From JAEUJM01 sp044221555 (GTDB lineage: Bacteria > Actinomycetota > Acidimicrobiia > Acidimicrobiales > DATDAH01): a stretch of DNA of 64,000 bases. Each line of letters begins with the position of its first letter. Positions within the stretch are counted from its first letter, which is position 1. Shown one piece after another: positions 8,002-16,886 of the stretch. Where the stretch lies: positions 930,001 through 994,000 of the forward strand of contig JBGAOY010000001.1 in NCBI GenBank assembly GCA_044221555.1. Reading direction: 5' to 3'. The notes under the pieces were generated by a model that worked only from the letters and a program-made list of their open reading frames with translations, made no database searches and had not been told where the DNA came from. The translations under genes were made by a program, and so were the position numbers.

Positions 8002-9341
8002 CCGGCGCCCACGCGCCGCGCCTGATCGTCGCCTACGCGCTCGCGCCGGGACCGGGGGGCGCCGAGGCACTGGTCAACGCCGGCCTGGTCGACGCACTCG
8101 CCGCGGCCCGCGAGGAGATCGCCGTCGTGGCCGCGCCCCCGGCCGGCGCCGCGCCCCACGCCCGGGACACAAGCGACCGGGTGCTCCGGGTCGCCGCCGC
8201 GTCGACGCCCCTGCGAGCCCTCGGCCTGCTCACGGGGTGGCTCGACCGGCCGCGGCGCGACCCGAGAGGCGCCGCCGCCCGCGTGGTCGACCACGGCCGC
8301 TCGGTCGTGCACCTGGCACCCCTGCGAACGATGGCGTGGGCCGACGCCGCCGCGCGAGAGATCGACGCGCTGCGAGCGCGTGCCGCATGGGACCGAGCCG
8401 TGGTCTGGGCCCGCGCCACCCCGCCCGAGTCCTTCGAGGCCGCCATCCGGGCGCACCGCCGCCACCCGTTCCCCCTCGTGGCCAACTACAACGACCCGAT
8501 GCCCCCCGACCGGGGGGACGCCCGGCTGCCGTTCGGCTCCACCGACCGGGCGCTCGACCACCTCCAACGCCGCCAGAACCGCTACCTCGCCCGGCACGGC
8601 GACGCCTGGACCTTCCCGTCCGCGCCGCTGCGCGACCTCATGATCGAACGGGCAGCCCTGGATCGCCACCGCTGCTTCGTGATCCCCCACCTCGTGCCGG
8701 CCCGCCCCGCGCCTCCGCGCTCGGAGCCGGCCGAACCACCCCGGCTGCTCTATGCCGGCACCCTCTATCGCTGGGTGTTCGAGGGGCCGCTGGCCCAGGT
8801 CCTCCGGACGTGGTCCGGTTCCGGACGGCTGCGCCTCGTGGTCGCCGCGGCGCGTGCCGACGAGCGTGACGTCCGTGCCCTCCGCGCCCTCGTTCCCGGC
8901 GTGGAGGTGCACCGCGACCTCGACCCGGGCCAGCTCGACGCCCTCGTGGACGGGGTCGACGCGGTGCTGGTGGTCGACAACCGCCCTCCGCTCCTGCCCA
9001 CCAAGGTCGTCGACGGCGTGTGCCGCCTGCGCCCACTGGTCGCCGTCGCCGTCCCCGGGTCGACCACCACCGAGGTGATCCGAGACGCCGGCGGCATCAC
9101 CGCCGACCGGGGCGACGGTGAGTCCATCGAGGCCGCGCTGCGGGCGCTGGGCGCGCTCCTCGCCGACCCGGTCGCCACGGCCACCCGGCGCCGGCACCAG
9201 GAGCGAGCCGCGGAGCGCTTCTCACCGGCGCGTGTGCTCGCCGACGTCGATCTCGTGCTCGACTTCGCGGCCCGCCACTTCGCGGCGCGCGCGACGGGTC
9301 GACCGGCACCCGCACCGCCCCGTCTGGCCGCAGGCCCGTGA
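7998..9341 (+). CDS. GT-B glycosyltransferase (GT4-like)
   Basis: The 447-residue protein starts LTGAHAPRLIVAYALAPGPGGAEALVNAGL, a glycine-rich donor-site loop typical of GT-B enzymes, and continues through LLYAGTLYRWVFEGPLAQVL and LVDGVDAVLVVDNRPPLLPTK to a C-terminal helix. The second half resembles the nucleotide-sugar domain of GT4 proteins. TTG 7998 is chosen because no ATG or GTG exists in frame upstream of the conserved N-terminus and it overlaps a leader stop. The next gene overlaps its end (GTGA). The sugar transferred is unknown. Confidence 0.72.
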   Translation: MTGAHAPRLIVAYALAPGPGGAEALVNAGLVDALAAAREEIAVVAAPPAGAAPHARDTSDRVLRVAAASTPLRALGLLTGWLDRPRRDPRGAAARVVDHGRSVVHLAPLRTMAWADAAAREIDALRARAAWDRAVVWARATPPESFEAAIRAHRRHPFPLVANYNDPMPPDRGDARLPFGSTDRALDHLQRRQNRYLARHGDAWTFPSAPLRDLMIERAALDRHRCFVIPHLVPARPAPPRSEPAEPPRLLYAGTLYRWVFEGPLAQVLRTWSGSGRLRLVVAAARADERDVRALRALVPGVEVHRDLDPGQLDALVDGVDAVLVVDNRPPLLPTKVVDGVCRLRPLVAVAVPGSTTTEVIRDAGGITADRGDGESIEAALRALGALLADPVATATRRRHQERAAERFSPARVLADVDLVLDFAARHFAARATGRPAPAPPRLAAGP

Positions 9342-10792
9342 CCATCGACCGACGGGTGGTGGCGCTGGTCGCGGCGGCCGGCGCCCTCGGCCTCGCGGTC
9401 GTGCTCCTGGCCGCGTCGAGCCACCACGGCCTGGCCGTGAGCCCCGACTCGGTCTCGTACCTGCGCGCCGCCGACGACCTCACCGCCGGCCGGGCGCCGA
9501 CCGACGCCCGTGGCGACCCGTTCGTGGCGTGGCCGCCGCTCTACCCTGCGCTCGTCGCCGCGATCGCGCTCCTGACCGGTCAGAGCGCGCCTGCGGCGGC
9601 CCGGACGCTGAACGCGATGCTCCTCGTGGTGCTCGTGGTGGTGTTCGCCGGCGCCGCTCGACGTCTGGTGGCTCGTCGGTCGGTAAGGCTGCTGTCGATC
9701 GGTTGTGTCGCGCTCGCTCCTGCGGTCTTCGGCATGGCTCTGGGCGCGCTCAGCGAGCTGCTCTTCGCCGTGCTGGCGCTCGCCGCTCTGTGGGCCGTCG
9801 CCGAGTGCCGTCGCTCGGGCTCGAGGCGCCTCCTGGCGACCGCGGCCGGCCTCGCGGCGGCGGCGTCGCTCACGAAGTACGTCGGCGTGGTGGTCATCGG
9901 CGTGGGTGCGTGCTCCCTGCTGCCTCGCCGCCGGTTCGCAGTGACGTTCACCGCCCTCGCCTCGCTCCCGCTCGGGCTGTGGCTGGTGCACAACCGTCTG
10001 GTCCACGGCACCACGACCGGCACCCGCGACCTCGGCCCCTCGGCGGGCCGCACCCTCCGGCCCGTGGCGGAGACGGCAGGGAACTGGCTCGCGCCGGGCG
10101 CGCCGATCCCGGCGCTGCTCGGGGTGGCGATGGTCGCACTCGTCGGGTGGGCGGTCGCCCGCGCCGTCCGCGCCCACCGCCAGACGGGCGCCTCGCCGCT
10201 GCCGTTCTGCCTGTTCGTGGTGGCCTACCCCCTCGCCCTGGTCGTGCTCTCCGCCGCGGTCGGGTTCGACCCGGTGAACCACCGGCTCCTCGCGCCCACC
10301 TGGCCGCCCGTGGTGCTCGTCGGGGCGATCGCGCTCGACGACCGCCTCACGGCCACCTCCCTCGCCGGGCGCGCGCCGCGCCTGGGCCTCCTGGTGGGCG
10401 CCGCGGCCGTGTGGATGGTCGCCGCGGGCATCGTCGTCACCCACGATGCCCGCGGCCTCGCCGCGGACGGTGGCGGGTACGGGTCGTCGCGATGGGACGA
10501 CTCAGCGCTGCTGGCGGTCACGGCGGCGCTGCCCAGGGACGCGACGGTGGCGAGCAACGCCCCGTATCCCCTCGCCTTCCGGACCGGGCGGACGGCGATC
10601 GGGGCGGACGAGGCACCACCGGGCAGCCTCGTGGCCTGGTTCGACGATCCCGAGCGCTCCCGCACCGCAGCGGGCCCGCACCGGGTGCCCACGAGCGACG
10701 TGGCCGCCCGGGTGGGCGGCGAGGTGCGGCTCGAGCGCGTCGTCGACGACGGGCGGCTCTTCCTCGTCGTGGGACGCGCCGCCGACGGCTGA
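9338..10792 (+). CDS. PMT-like polytopic membrane glycosyltransferase
   Basis: The 484-residue protein has about ten hydrophobic segments starting at residue 7. The first loop contains SPDSVSYLRAADDLTAGRAPTD and AWPPLYPALVAAIALL, the GT-C pattern seen in polyprenyl-phosphate-sugar transferases. The last 100 residues are soluble and probably extracytoplasmic (from about ARGLAADGGGYG). The start GTG overlaps the TGA of the preceding glycosyltransferase, so the two are one operon. It is unrelated in close sequence to the PMT-like gene at 6514, and its substrate is unknown. Confidence 0.7.
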   Translation: MTIDRRVVALVAAAGALGLAVVLLAASSHHGLAVSPDSVSYLRAADDLTAGRAPTDARGDPFVAWPPLYPALVAAIALLTGQSAPAAARTLNAMLLVVLVVVFAGAARRLVARRSVRLLSIGCVALAPAVFGMALGALSELLFAVLALAALWAVAECRRSGSRRLLATAAGLAAAASLTKYVGVVVIGVGACSLLPRRRFAVTFTALASLPLGLWLVHNRLVHGTTTGTRDLGPSAGRTLRPVAETAGNWLAPGAPIPALLGVAMVALVGWAVARAVRAHRQTGASPLPFCLFVVAYPLALVVLSAAVGFDPVNHRLLAPTWPPVVLVGAIALDDRLTATSLAGRAPRLGLLVGAAAVWMVAAGIVVTHDARGLAADGGGYGSSRWDDSALLAVTAALPRDATVASNAPYPLAFRTGRTAIGADEAPPGSLVAWFDDPERSRTAAGPHRVPTSDVAARVGGEVRLERVVDDGRLFLVVGRAADG

Positions 10793-10818
10793 GGCGCAGG
10801 GCCCCCTCGCTCGGACGA

Positions 10819-11847
10819 TCAGGTGCGCCGCCGCGCCCTGGCCAGGCCCCCACGCGCGAGCGCAGCCACGCGCGAGCCGGTCGTGGCCGACGGCGTCGCG
10901 TCGAACCGGCCGAGGTCGGGGCGACGGGCCTCCACGGCTTCGTGGAACGAGCCGAGGGCCGGGAGGATCCGCTCGACACGACGGTGGAACGCCGCCTCGG
11001 AGTAGAACGACCGCAACGCAGGGGCGTCGCCACCCTGCAACGGGAAGCCGGCGACCGCGGCAAGGACGCGATCGACGTCGAAGTGCACCGAATGCGTCTC
11101 GAGCTTGTACGCGTTGACATCGGGCTCGAGGTAGTCCGCCAGCCCGCCGTGGAGGTTGCTGAACACCGTGCAGCCACAGGTCAGGGCCTCGAGGGGCTGG
11201 AAGCCGAAGCCCTCGACCCACGTCTCCGCACCGGGGTCGGTCGACAGGCGGGCCGGTGCCGAGGAGTAGAGGTACACCTTGCTCCGCTGGTAGAGGCGGA
11301 TCAGCTCGCCCCGGTCGATGAACTCCTCCTGCACGTGCAGCCGGCAGCGGTCGCCCAGCGCGGGGACCAAGTGGTCGAGCAGGTACGACGTGGACTTGCG
11401 GGCCAGGAAAAGCACGTCGATGTCGCGCTCGGTCCCCGGATCCACGCACCGCTCGTCCAGCACCGGTGGCAGCAGGTTGATCGGCTGGTGCGGCGCCCGT
11501 TCCATCCAATAGGCCATCAGCGCCCGGCTCAACGCCAGCACCGGCACCGTCTCGGGGAGACGAGCGCCCCATCCGCCACTCTGTGCGTAGTAGACGACCC
11601 GGCGCCCGGCGAGCAGGTCGACCAACTCGTTCACGTGCGGCCCCCAGGTGACGACGAAGAGGTCGTCGGGCGCCGCGCTCGCCATCGACTCCTCGAGCGA
11701 GGCGACCCCCGGCGCCGGATCGCGGTAGAGGACGACATCGGTGGGCACGTGGCGGTCGAGCAGCTCGGCCATCCGGCGGGCGATCAGCAGCCCACCGCTC
11801 GACCAGCGCCCACCGAGCCCCGGCAGCGCGACATGGACCGCAGGCAT
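10819..11847 (-). CDS. Glycosyltransferase (GT4-like), paralog of 13918-14991
   Basis: The 342-residue protein begins MPAVHVALPGLGGRWSSGGL, a GT-B N-terminal loop, and has EGFGFQPLEALTCGCTVFSN, the acidic donor-binding motif, followed by GGLADYLEPDVNAYKL. It is very similar to the protein at 13918-14991 along the whole length. ATG 11847 was chosen because it aligns with the paralog's N-terminus, although a GAGGAGG run abuts it directly, which is too close for normal ribosome binding; a GTG at 11904 is the alternative. It is convergent with the membrane protein gene before it and divergent from the epimerase. Confidence 0.75.
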   Translation of the reverse strand: MPAVHVALPGLGGRWSSGGLLIARRMAELLDRHVPTDVVLYRDPAPGVASLEESMASAAPDDLFVVTWGPHVNELVDLLAGRRVVYYAQSGGWGARLPETVPVLALSRALMAYWMERAPHQPINLLPPVLDERCVDPGTERDIDVLFLARKSTSYLLDHLVPALGDRCRLHVQEEFIDRGELIRLYQRSKVYLYSSAPARLSTDPGAETWVEGFGFQPLEALTCGCTVFSNLHGGLADYLEPDVNAYKLETHSVHFDVDRVLAAVAGFPLQGGDAPALRSFYSEAAFHRRVERILPALGSFHEAVEARRPDLGRFDATPSATTGSRVAALARGGLARARRRT

Positions 11848-11908
11848 CCTCCTCAGGCGCCCCGACCGCCGCGGCGACCCGCCAGGTCGGCAGCGCCGGC
11901 CCACCCTC

Positions 11909-11914
11909 TACTGT
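11909..11914 (+). promoter_or_regulatory. -10 box TACTGT for the epimerase gene
   Basis: TACTGT ends 8 bases before ATG 11923. The same hexamer precedes the SGNH operon at 63695 on the other strand. Confidence 0.4.
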
Positions 11915-11922
11915 TGGTCGCG

Positions 11923-12948
11923 ATGACGGAACGATATCTCGTGACCGGTGGGGCGGGATTCATCGGTTCCCACCTGAGCGACGCCCTGCTCGAGCGTGGG
12001 AACGAGGTGGTCGTGCTGGACAACCTGGCCACGGGCCGGTTGGCCAACCTCGAACGGGCGATGGCGTGCGACCGGTTCCGCTTCATCCAGGGGTCGGTCC
12101 TCGACGAGCTCGCGGTGGACGAGCTGGTGCGGTCCTGTGACGTGGTCATCCACCTGGCCGCGGCGGTGGGGGTCAAGCTCATCGTGGAACAGCGCCTGCG
12201 GTCGCTGACCACCAACATCCGCGGGTCCGAGAACATGATCGAGGCGGCCCACCGGTACCGGCGCAAGATCCTGCTCGCCAGCACCTCCGAGATCTACGGC
12301 AAGAACCCGGACTGCCCACTCGCCGAGACCGCCGACCGGGTGCTCGGCTCGCCCACCGTGGCCCGCTGGGCCTACAGCACCGCCAAGGCGGTCGACGAGA
12401 TCCTGGCCTACGCCTACCACGAGGAGCGGGGGCTCCCCACCGTCGTCGTCCGCCTCTTCAACACGGTCGGGCCCCGCCAGAGCGCCGCCTACGGCATGGT
12501 GATCCCCCGCTTCGTGCGCCAGGCCCTCGCCGGCGCGCCCCTCACCGTCTACGGCGACGGCACCCAGACCCGCTGCTTCTGCCACGTGGCCGACGTGGTC
12601 GCGGCGCTGCTCGCCCTCGTCGACCGGGACGACGCCGTCGGCGAGGTCTTCAACGTCGGCGCGCACGAGGAGATCTCGATGACCGCGCTCGCCGAGCGCG
12701 TCATCGCCATCAGCGCGAGCAGCTCGCCCATCGAGCTGGTGCCCTACGACCAGGCCTACGAGCGCGGCTTCGAGGACATGGCGCGCCGCGTGCCCGACAC
12801 CACCAAGCTCGAGCGGCTCACGGGCTGGTCGCCCACCCATCTCCTCGACGACATCGTGGCCGAGATGGTGGCCGAGGCCGCGCACGAGCTCGGGGCGGAA
12901 CTGGTGACGCCCGCGGGGCCGCGAGCGGCCGAAGGCCAGTTGGGCTAG
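11923..12948 (+). CDS. NAD-dependent epimerase/dehydratase (extended SDR, nucleotide-sugar modifying)
   Basis: The 341-residue protein has the Rossmann motif GGAGFIG at residues 9-15, the D33 adenosine-binding region (VVVLDNLATG), the active-site segment LLASTSEIYG and the catalytic pair Y151/K155 in YSTAK. FNTVGPRQ and GDGTQTRCFCHVADVV are typical of UDP-sugar 4-epimerases and UDP-glucuronate decarboxylases. It modifies a nucleotide sugar in the cytoplasm, but which one is not certain. It stands alone between two minus-strand genes with its own promoter. Confidence 0.85.
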   Translation: MTERYLVTGGAGFIGSHLSDALLERGNEVVVLDNLATGRLANLERAMACDRFRFIQGSVLDELAVDELVRSCDVVIHLAAAVGVKLIVEQRLRSLTTNIRGSENMIEAAHRYRRKILLASTSEIYGKNPDCPLAETADRVLGSPTVARWAYSTAKAVDEILAYAYHEERGLPTVVVRLFNTVGPRQSAAYGMVIPRFVRQALAGAPLTVYGDGTQTRCFCHVADVVAALLALVDRDDAVGEVFNVGAHEEISMTALAERVIAISASSSPIELVPYDQAYERGFEDMARRVPDTTKLERLTGWSPTHLLDDIVAEMVAEAAHELGAELVTPAGPRAAEGQLG

Positions 12949-12979
12949 CGCCGGTCCGGGACGACGGCCGGCCGCACGA

Positions 12980-13921
12980 TCACCGCCGCCCACGACGGCC
13001 GACCGCGTCGGTCAGCCGTCGGCCGGCGCTCGCGGCCGCCTCGGTGGCCTCGGCGTGCAGTCGCGACCGCAGCGCCCCCTGCTCCTCGACCACCGATGCG
13101 CCCCGACGGCGCAGGTCGGCCACCCGGCCCGGCAGCTCGACGAGTCGGTCCTCCGGCAGCCACCACTCACCCAGGCCGGCCTCGTCGAGGAAGCGACGGA
13201 CCTTGGGCTCACCCCCCACACCGATCACCGGCCGGCCGGCCTGCACCCCGAACACGAGCCCGTGGTAGCGGCTGCTGACGACGACCGACGCCTCGACGGC
13301 GGGCTGGAGGGTGAACTCGTCGGGGACGGCCGCACCCGGGCACACGACCTCGAGCAACCGGGGGTCGGCCCCGGACTCGAAGTACAGCGGCCAGGGCCGC
13401 ACCGGGCCCGGCAGCGAGGCCAGCGCGTCCCGCCAGGCGTCCGACGGGACGCCACTCCCGGAGCGCAGGCTCACCGCGGTGCCGTCCCCCGGTGCGGTCG
13501 CGGGGAACGGGTACAGCCAGGTCAGATCGGGCGCGACGAACGCGGACGGGTGGTGTCCCACCTGCTCGAGGCTCGCCTCGTCGCGGAACCAGGCGAAGCA
13601 GCAGACATCGAGCAGGCCGCGCACCTCGGCCCGGAGGTCGGCGGGCATGCGCTCGGCGCTCACCCCCACGAGCGCCACCGGCACCCCGGCCCGCCGCACC
13701 CACCGGGCCATGTGCCTGAACACGCCGCCGCGTCGCTGGAGGATCCCTCCCCCGCCGATGAGCACCGCGTCGTAGGTGCGGAGGAACGAGGCCGGCGGCG
13801 TCTTCCGCCCCGCAGGGAGGAACGCGAGGGTGTGGCCGTCGAGCCACCTCGTGATGCAGTACTGCAGGCGGTCGTCCCCCGCGTTCCGGTGGTGGTACCA
13901 ACCGAACACCGCGATGTTCAT
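12980..13921 (-). CDS. Polysaccharide pyruvyl transferase family protein
   Basis: The 313-residue protein starts MNIAVFGWYHHRNAGDDRLQ, with VLIGGGGILQRRGG near residue 55 and SSRYHGLVFGVQAGRPVIGV near residue 205; this His-containing motif is the hallmark of the family. These enzymes add a ketal-linked pyruvate from PEP to a sugar, giving a negative charge. ATG 13921 overlaps the TGA of the upstream glycosyltransferase (ATGA). It is the last gene of a three-gene minus-strand operon. Confidence 0.83.
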   Translation of the reverse strand: MNIAVFGWYHHRNAGDDRLQYCITRWLDGHTLAFLPAGRKTPPASFLRTYDAVLIGGGGILQRRGGVFRHMARWVRRAGVPVALVGVSAERMPADLRAEVRGLLDVCCFAWFRDEASLEQVGHHPSAFVAPDLTWLYPFPATAPGDGTAVSLRSGSGVPSDAWRDALASLPGPVRPWPLYFESGADPRLLEVVCPGAAVPDEFTLQPAVEASVVVSSRYHGLVFGVQAGRPVIGVGGEPKVRRFLDEAGLGEWWLPEDRLVELPGRVADLRRRGASVVEEQGALRSRLHAEATEAAASAGRRLTDAVGRRGRR

Positions 13922-14991
13922 CGGCGCCTCGTCCGGGCTCGGCGGGCCCGGGCGCCGAGCCGCTTCGCCCGGGACAGCCCGGCACGGGCGGCGGCGGTCG
14001 CCCGGTCACCGGGCGGCCGTGACCGGGGGGCGACCGGCACGCCGATGTCCGGTGCGCTCCGCGCGGTCGCGTCGAAGAAGCGGTCGAGCGCCGGCAGGAT
14101 CCGTTCGACCCGGTGGTGGAAGGCGTCGACAGAGTAGAAGCGCCGCAGCGCGTCGGCATCGCCGCCCGCCATCGGGAAGCCCTCGACCGCGGTCAGCACC
14201 CGGTGGCGATCGAACTCCAACGAGTGCGACCCGAGCTTGTACGCGTTCACGTCCGGCTCGAGGTAGTCCGCCAGGCCGCCGTGGAGGTTGCTGAACACCG
14301 TGCAGCCGCAGGCCAGCGCCTCGAGCGGCTGGAAGCCGAACCCCTCGACCCAGGTGCCGACGTCGGGCCACCGTGACTCCCATGCCGGTCCCGACGAGTA
14401 CAGGTACACCTTGCTCCGCTGGTACAGCGCGACGAGGTCACGCCGTTCGATGAAGGCCTCCTGCACGTGCAACCGGCACCGGTCGGCGAGTGCGGGGACC
14501 AGGTGGTCCCGCAGGTAGGCAGTGGACTTGCGGGCCACGACGAGCACGTCGATGTCGCGCTCGGTCCCCGGATCGACACACCGCTCGTCCAGCACCGGCG
14601 GCAGGAGGTTGATCGGCTGGTACGGCGCCCGTTCCATCCAATACGCCATCAGCGAGCGGCTCAACGCCAGCACCGGCACCGTCGGCGGGAGGCGCAGGCC
14701 CCACCCGCCGCTCTGGGCGTAGTAGACGACCCGGCGTCCTCGGAGCCGCTCGACCAGGTCGTGCACGTGCGGCCCCCAGGTGACGAGGAAGACATCGTCG
14801 GCCCCGGCGGTGGCGAGTGACTCGTCGAGCCGCGGGAGCCCCGGCTCGGGGTCGACGGAGAGCACGACATCGGTGGGCCGGTGGAGGTCGAGGAGCTCCG
14901 CGGCCCGCCGGGCGATGAGCAGCCCACCGGCCGTCCACGGGCCCCCGAGCCCGGGGAGCACGACGTGGATCGCCCCGACCCTCCCCGTCAA
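13918..14991 (-). CDS. Glycosyltransferase (GT4-like), paralog of 10819-11847
   Basis: The 357-residue protein shares with its paralog the N-terminal GLGG loop, the VVYYAQSGGWG segment, PINLLPPVLDERCVDPGTE, and the donor-site motif EGFGFQPLEALACGC. TTG 14991 overlaps the TGA of the upstream methyltransferase (TTGA) and is the only start codon before the conserved N-terminus. The C-terminal 50 residues are Arg/Ala-rich and may touch the membrane. The high similarity to the other copy, in the same orientation 2.1 kb away, indicates a recent duplication. Confidence 0.75.
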   Translation of the reverse strand: MTGRVGAIHVVLPGLGGPWTAGGLLIARRAAELLDLHRPTDVVLSVDPEPGLPRLDESLATAGADDVFLVTWGPHVHDLVERLRGRRVVYYAQSGGWGLRLPPTVPVLALSRSLMAYWMERAPYQPINLLPPVLDERCVDPGTERDIDVLVVARKSTAYLRDHLVPALADRCRLHVQEAFIERRDLVALYQRSKVYLYSSGPAWESRWPDVGTWVEGFGFQPLEALACGCTVFSNLHGGLADYLEPDVNAYKLGSHSLEFDRHRVLTAVEGFPMAGGDADALRRFYSVDAFHHRVERILPALDRFFDATARSAPDIGVPVAPRSRPPGDRATAAARAGLSRAKRLGARARRARTRRR

Positions 14992-15761
14992 CGGGGCACC
15001 GGCCTGCGGAACACCGTGCAGTACCTCGTCGGGCCGCCGGCGTGCTGCGCGTCGAAGGGCTCGAGCGCCCACCAGGGCCGTCGGGGGTTGTCGTAGAACC
15101 GCCGCTGCACCTCCCACGCCTCGTGGATGGCCTCGACGTCGTCGAGCACCGGCTCGAGCCCGTGGGCGACGACGGCGGCGGGCACGACGTCGAGCTTCCC
15201 TCCGCCGACCACCAGCAGCCCCCCGGGCGTCACCTCCTCCACCAGCCCGGCGACGGCGCGCACGGCATCGGCGGGCTCGAAGCCCACCAGGGTGTTCTGG
15301 CACATCACCACGTCGGCGGGCGGGCGCCGGCCGGCGGTGAGGACGTCGCCGTGAGCGAAGTGGAGGAACCGCCGCCAACGCGCCGGCACCTGCCAGCCAC
15401 CGGCGACCGGCTCGAGGTACGGGTGGTGGGCGGCGGGGTCGACGCCGGCACCGAAGTGCGCAGGGGTGAACAGCAGTTCGTCGGCGGCACCCAGGTAGTC
15501 GTCGGAGATGTCGAGGCCTTCGATCGAGAGCGTCGCGTCCTCGGAGGGGGCGATGGCGACGAGCAGGCTCACGGCCTCGGCGCCGTCGGCCACGCCGTAG
15601 ATCCGCACCCGTGCCGACGGCCCGCGGTCGCCGAGCAGGGCGGTGAGCAGGGCCAACTGCGGCGGGTTCCGGAACAGGCGGGTGATGGCCGTGCGCGCCG
15701 GGGCACCGGTCGCCCGCCGGCGACGACCTCGGGGCGAGAGACGACGGGCCGCCTCCCGCAC
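14988..15761 (-). CDS. CheR-like SAM-dependent methyltransferase
   Basis: The 257-residue protein has RNPPQLALLTALL then ARVRIYGVADGAEAVSLLVAI, which resembles the CheR motif I region, and ADVVMCQNTLVGFEPADAVRAV with EVTPGGLLVVGGGKLD, like the CheR motif around the catalytic pocket. It is not next to chemotaxis genes, so small-molecule or sugar methylation is more likely than receptor methylation. GTG 15761 is the first standard start; a -10 box at 15817-15812 lies farther upstream, so a CTG at 15779 cannot be excluded. Confidence 0.62.
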   Translation of the reverse strand: MREAARRLSPRGRRRRATGAPARTAITRLFRNPPQLALLTALLGDRGPSARVRIYGVADGAEAVSLLVAIAPSEDATLSIEGLDISDDYLGAADELLFTPAHFGAGVDPAAHHPYLEPVAGGWQVPARWRRFLHFAHGDVLTAGRRPPADVVMCQNTLVGFEPADAVRAVAGLVEEVTPGGLLVVGGGKLDVVPAAVVAHGLEPVLDDVEAIHEAWEVQRRFYDNPRRPWWALEPFDAQHAGGPTRYCTVFRRPVPR

Positions 15762-15811
15762 CCGTCGACGCGCCGAGGTCAGGGTGCCACGTCCGATCCG
15801 ATGATCCCGCC

Positions 15812-15817
15812 AGCGTA
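15812..15817 (-). promoter_or_regulatory. -10 box TACGCT for the methyltransferase-GT-pyruvyltransferase operon
   Basis: TACGCT on the minus strand lies about 50 bases before GTG 15761, leaving a short leader or an unrecognised upstream start. Confidence 0.3.
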
Positions 15818-15908
15818 GGTGGCTCCCCGAGCACGGCGTGACCGCCCGCCGGCACGCCGTCGTCGTGGTGCACACCGGGCCACCGACGAACCTGCTGTAG
15901 TGGGCCTG

Positions 15909-16886
15909 GTGCACCACACCCGCTACCTCGCGGATCCCGTCGATCACTCGCCGTTCGCGTCCATCGACGAGGCCACGGGTGAGGTGACGTTCGCCTCCGG
16001 GCGGCGCTACGCCGTCGAGCACGGGGTCCCGATCCTCGTGCCCGACGAGAGTCCGTTCGACCCTGCCGACATCCGGGCCGGGCGACCCAGCACCCAGAGC
16101 GCCCGCTACCAGGACGAGCGCCGGCTGAAGAACCGGGTCCGCAGGCGGTGGCTGCCGCCGCTCTCGGTGGACCGCGACATGGCGACCCGGTACCGGCGCG
16201 CGTCCGCGGCCTCGTCGGGCTCGGTCGCGCTGGTGCTCGGCGCCGGCGACAAGGTCGCCGAGTACCGGCGTTGGCTCCCGGACAACGAGGTGGTCACCTC
16301 CGACGTCCACCTCCAGTTCGGGCCCGACCTGGTGTGCGACGCCCACTGGATCCCGTTCGCCGACGACTCCCTCGGCCTCGTCGTCGCCGGCCAGGTGCTC
16401 GAGCACACGATCCGGCCGTGGCGGGTGGCCGAGGAGATCGAGCGTGTCGTCCACCCGGGGGGCCTCGTCCAGGTCGAGGTACCGTTCGCGTTCCCGCTCC
16501 ATGCCGCCCCGTGGGACTTCTTCCGGTTCACCTTCGGCGGCCTCCGATCGCTGTTCCGGGGGAGCCACCTGGTCCGCGCCGATGTCGCGGAGGGGAACTT
16601 CTCGGGCGCGGCCTCGGTCGGGGCCGCGGCCATCACGTCCTGCTTCACGGGCCGTTACGCCAGGATGGGGGCCGTGCTCGCCGGCCGCCTGGGCCTCGGC
16701 TGGCTGCGGTACCTCGACCGGTGGAGCGCGACAGGGCCCGAGGCGCTGTCCTCCCCGAAGGGGATCGCCGCGACCCTGCGCGTGGACAAGCGCATCCGCT
16801 CGGACGCCGAGCTCATCGACGACGTCCGCGACGTGCTGCGCGGCGGCTCCGGCGCCCCGTGGACCGACGGACCGGTGAGGCCGTGA
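15909..16886 (+). CDS. SAM-dependent methyltransferase with N-terminal Trm112-like region
   Basis: The 325-residue protein starts VHHTRYLADPVDHSPFAS and has an N-terminal stretch (ATGEVTFASGRRYAVEHGVPIL) like the small Trm112-type domain often fused to class I methyltransferases, but without zinc cysteines. The catalytic fold shows VALVLGAGDK, ADDSLGLVVAGQVLEHTIRP and RVVHPGGLVQVEVPF. GTG 15909 is preferred because TGTAGT lies 7 bases before it; GTG 15900 is possible. It overlaps the next methyltransferase by four bases. The target is probably a sugar. Confidence 0.78.
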   Translation: MHHTRYLADPVDHSPFASIDEATGEVTFASGRRYAVEHGVPILVPDESPFDPADIRAGRPSTQSARYQDERRLKNRVRRRWLPPLSVDRDMATRYRRASAASSGSVALVLGAGDKVAEYRRWLPDNEVVTSDVHLQFGPDLVCDAHWIPFADDSLGLVVAGQVLEHTIRPWRVAEEIERVVHPGGLVQVEVPFAFPLHAAPWDFFRFTFGGLRSLFRGSHLVRADVAEGNFSGAASVGAAAITSCFTGRYARMGAVLAGRLGLGWLRYLDRWSATGPEALSSPKGIAATLRVDKRIRSDAELIDDVRDVLRGGSGAPWTDGPVRP

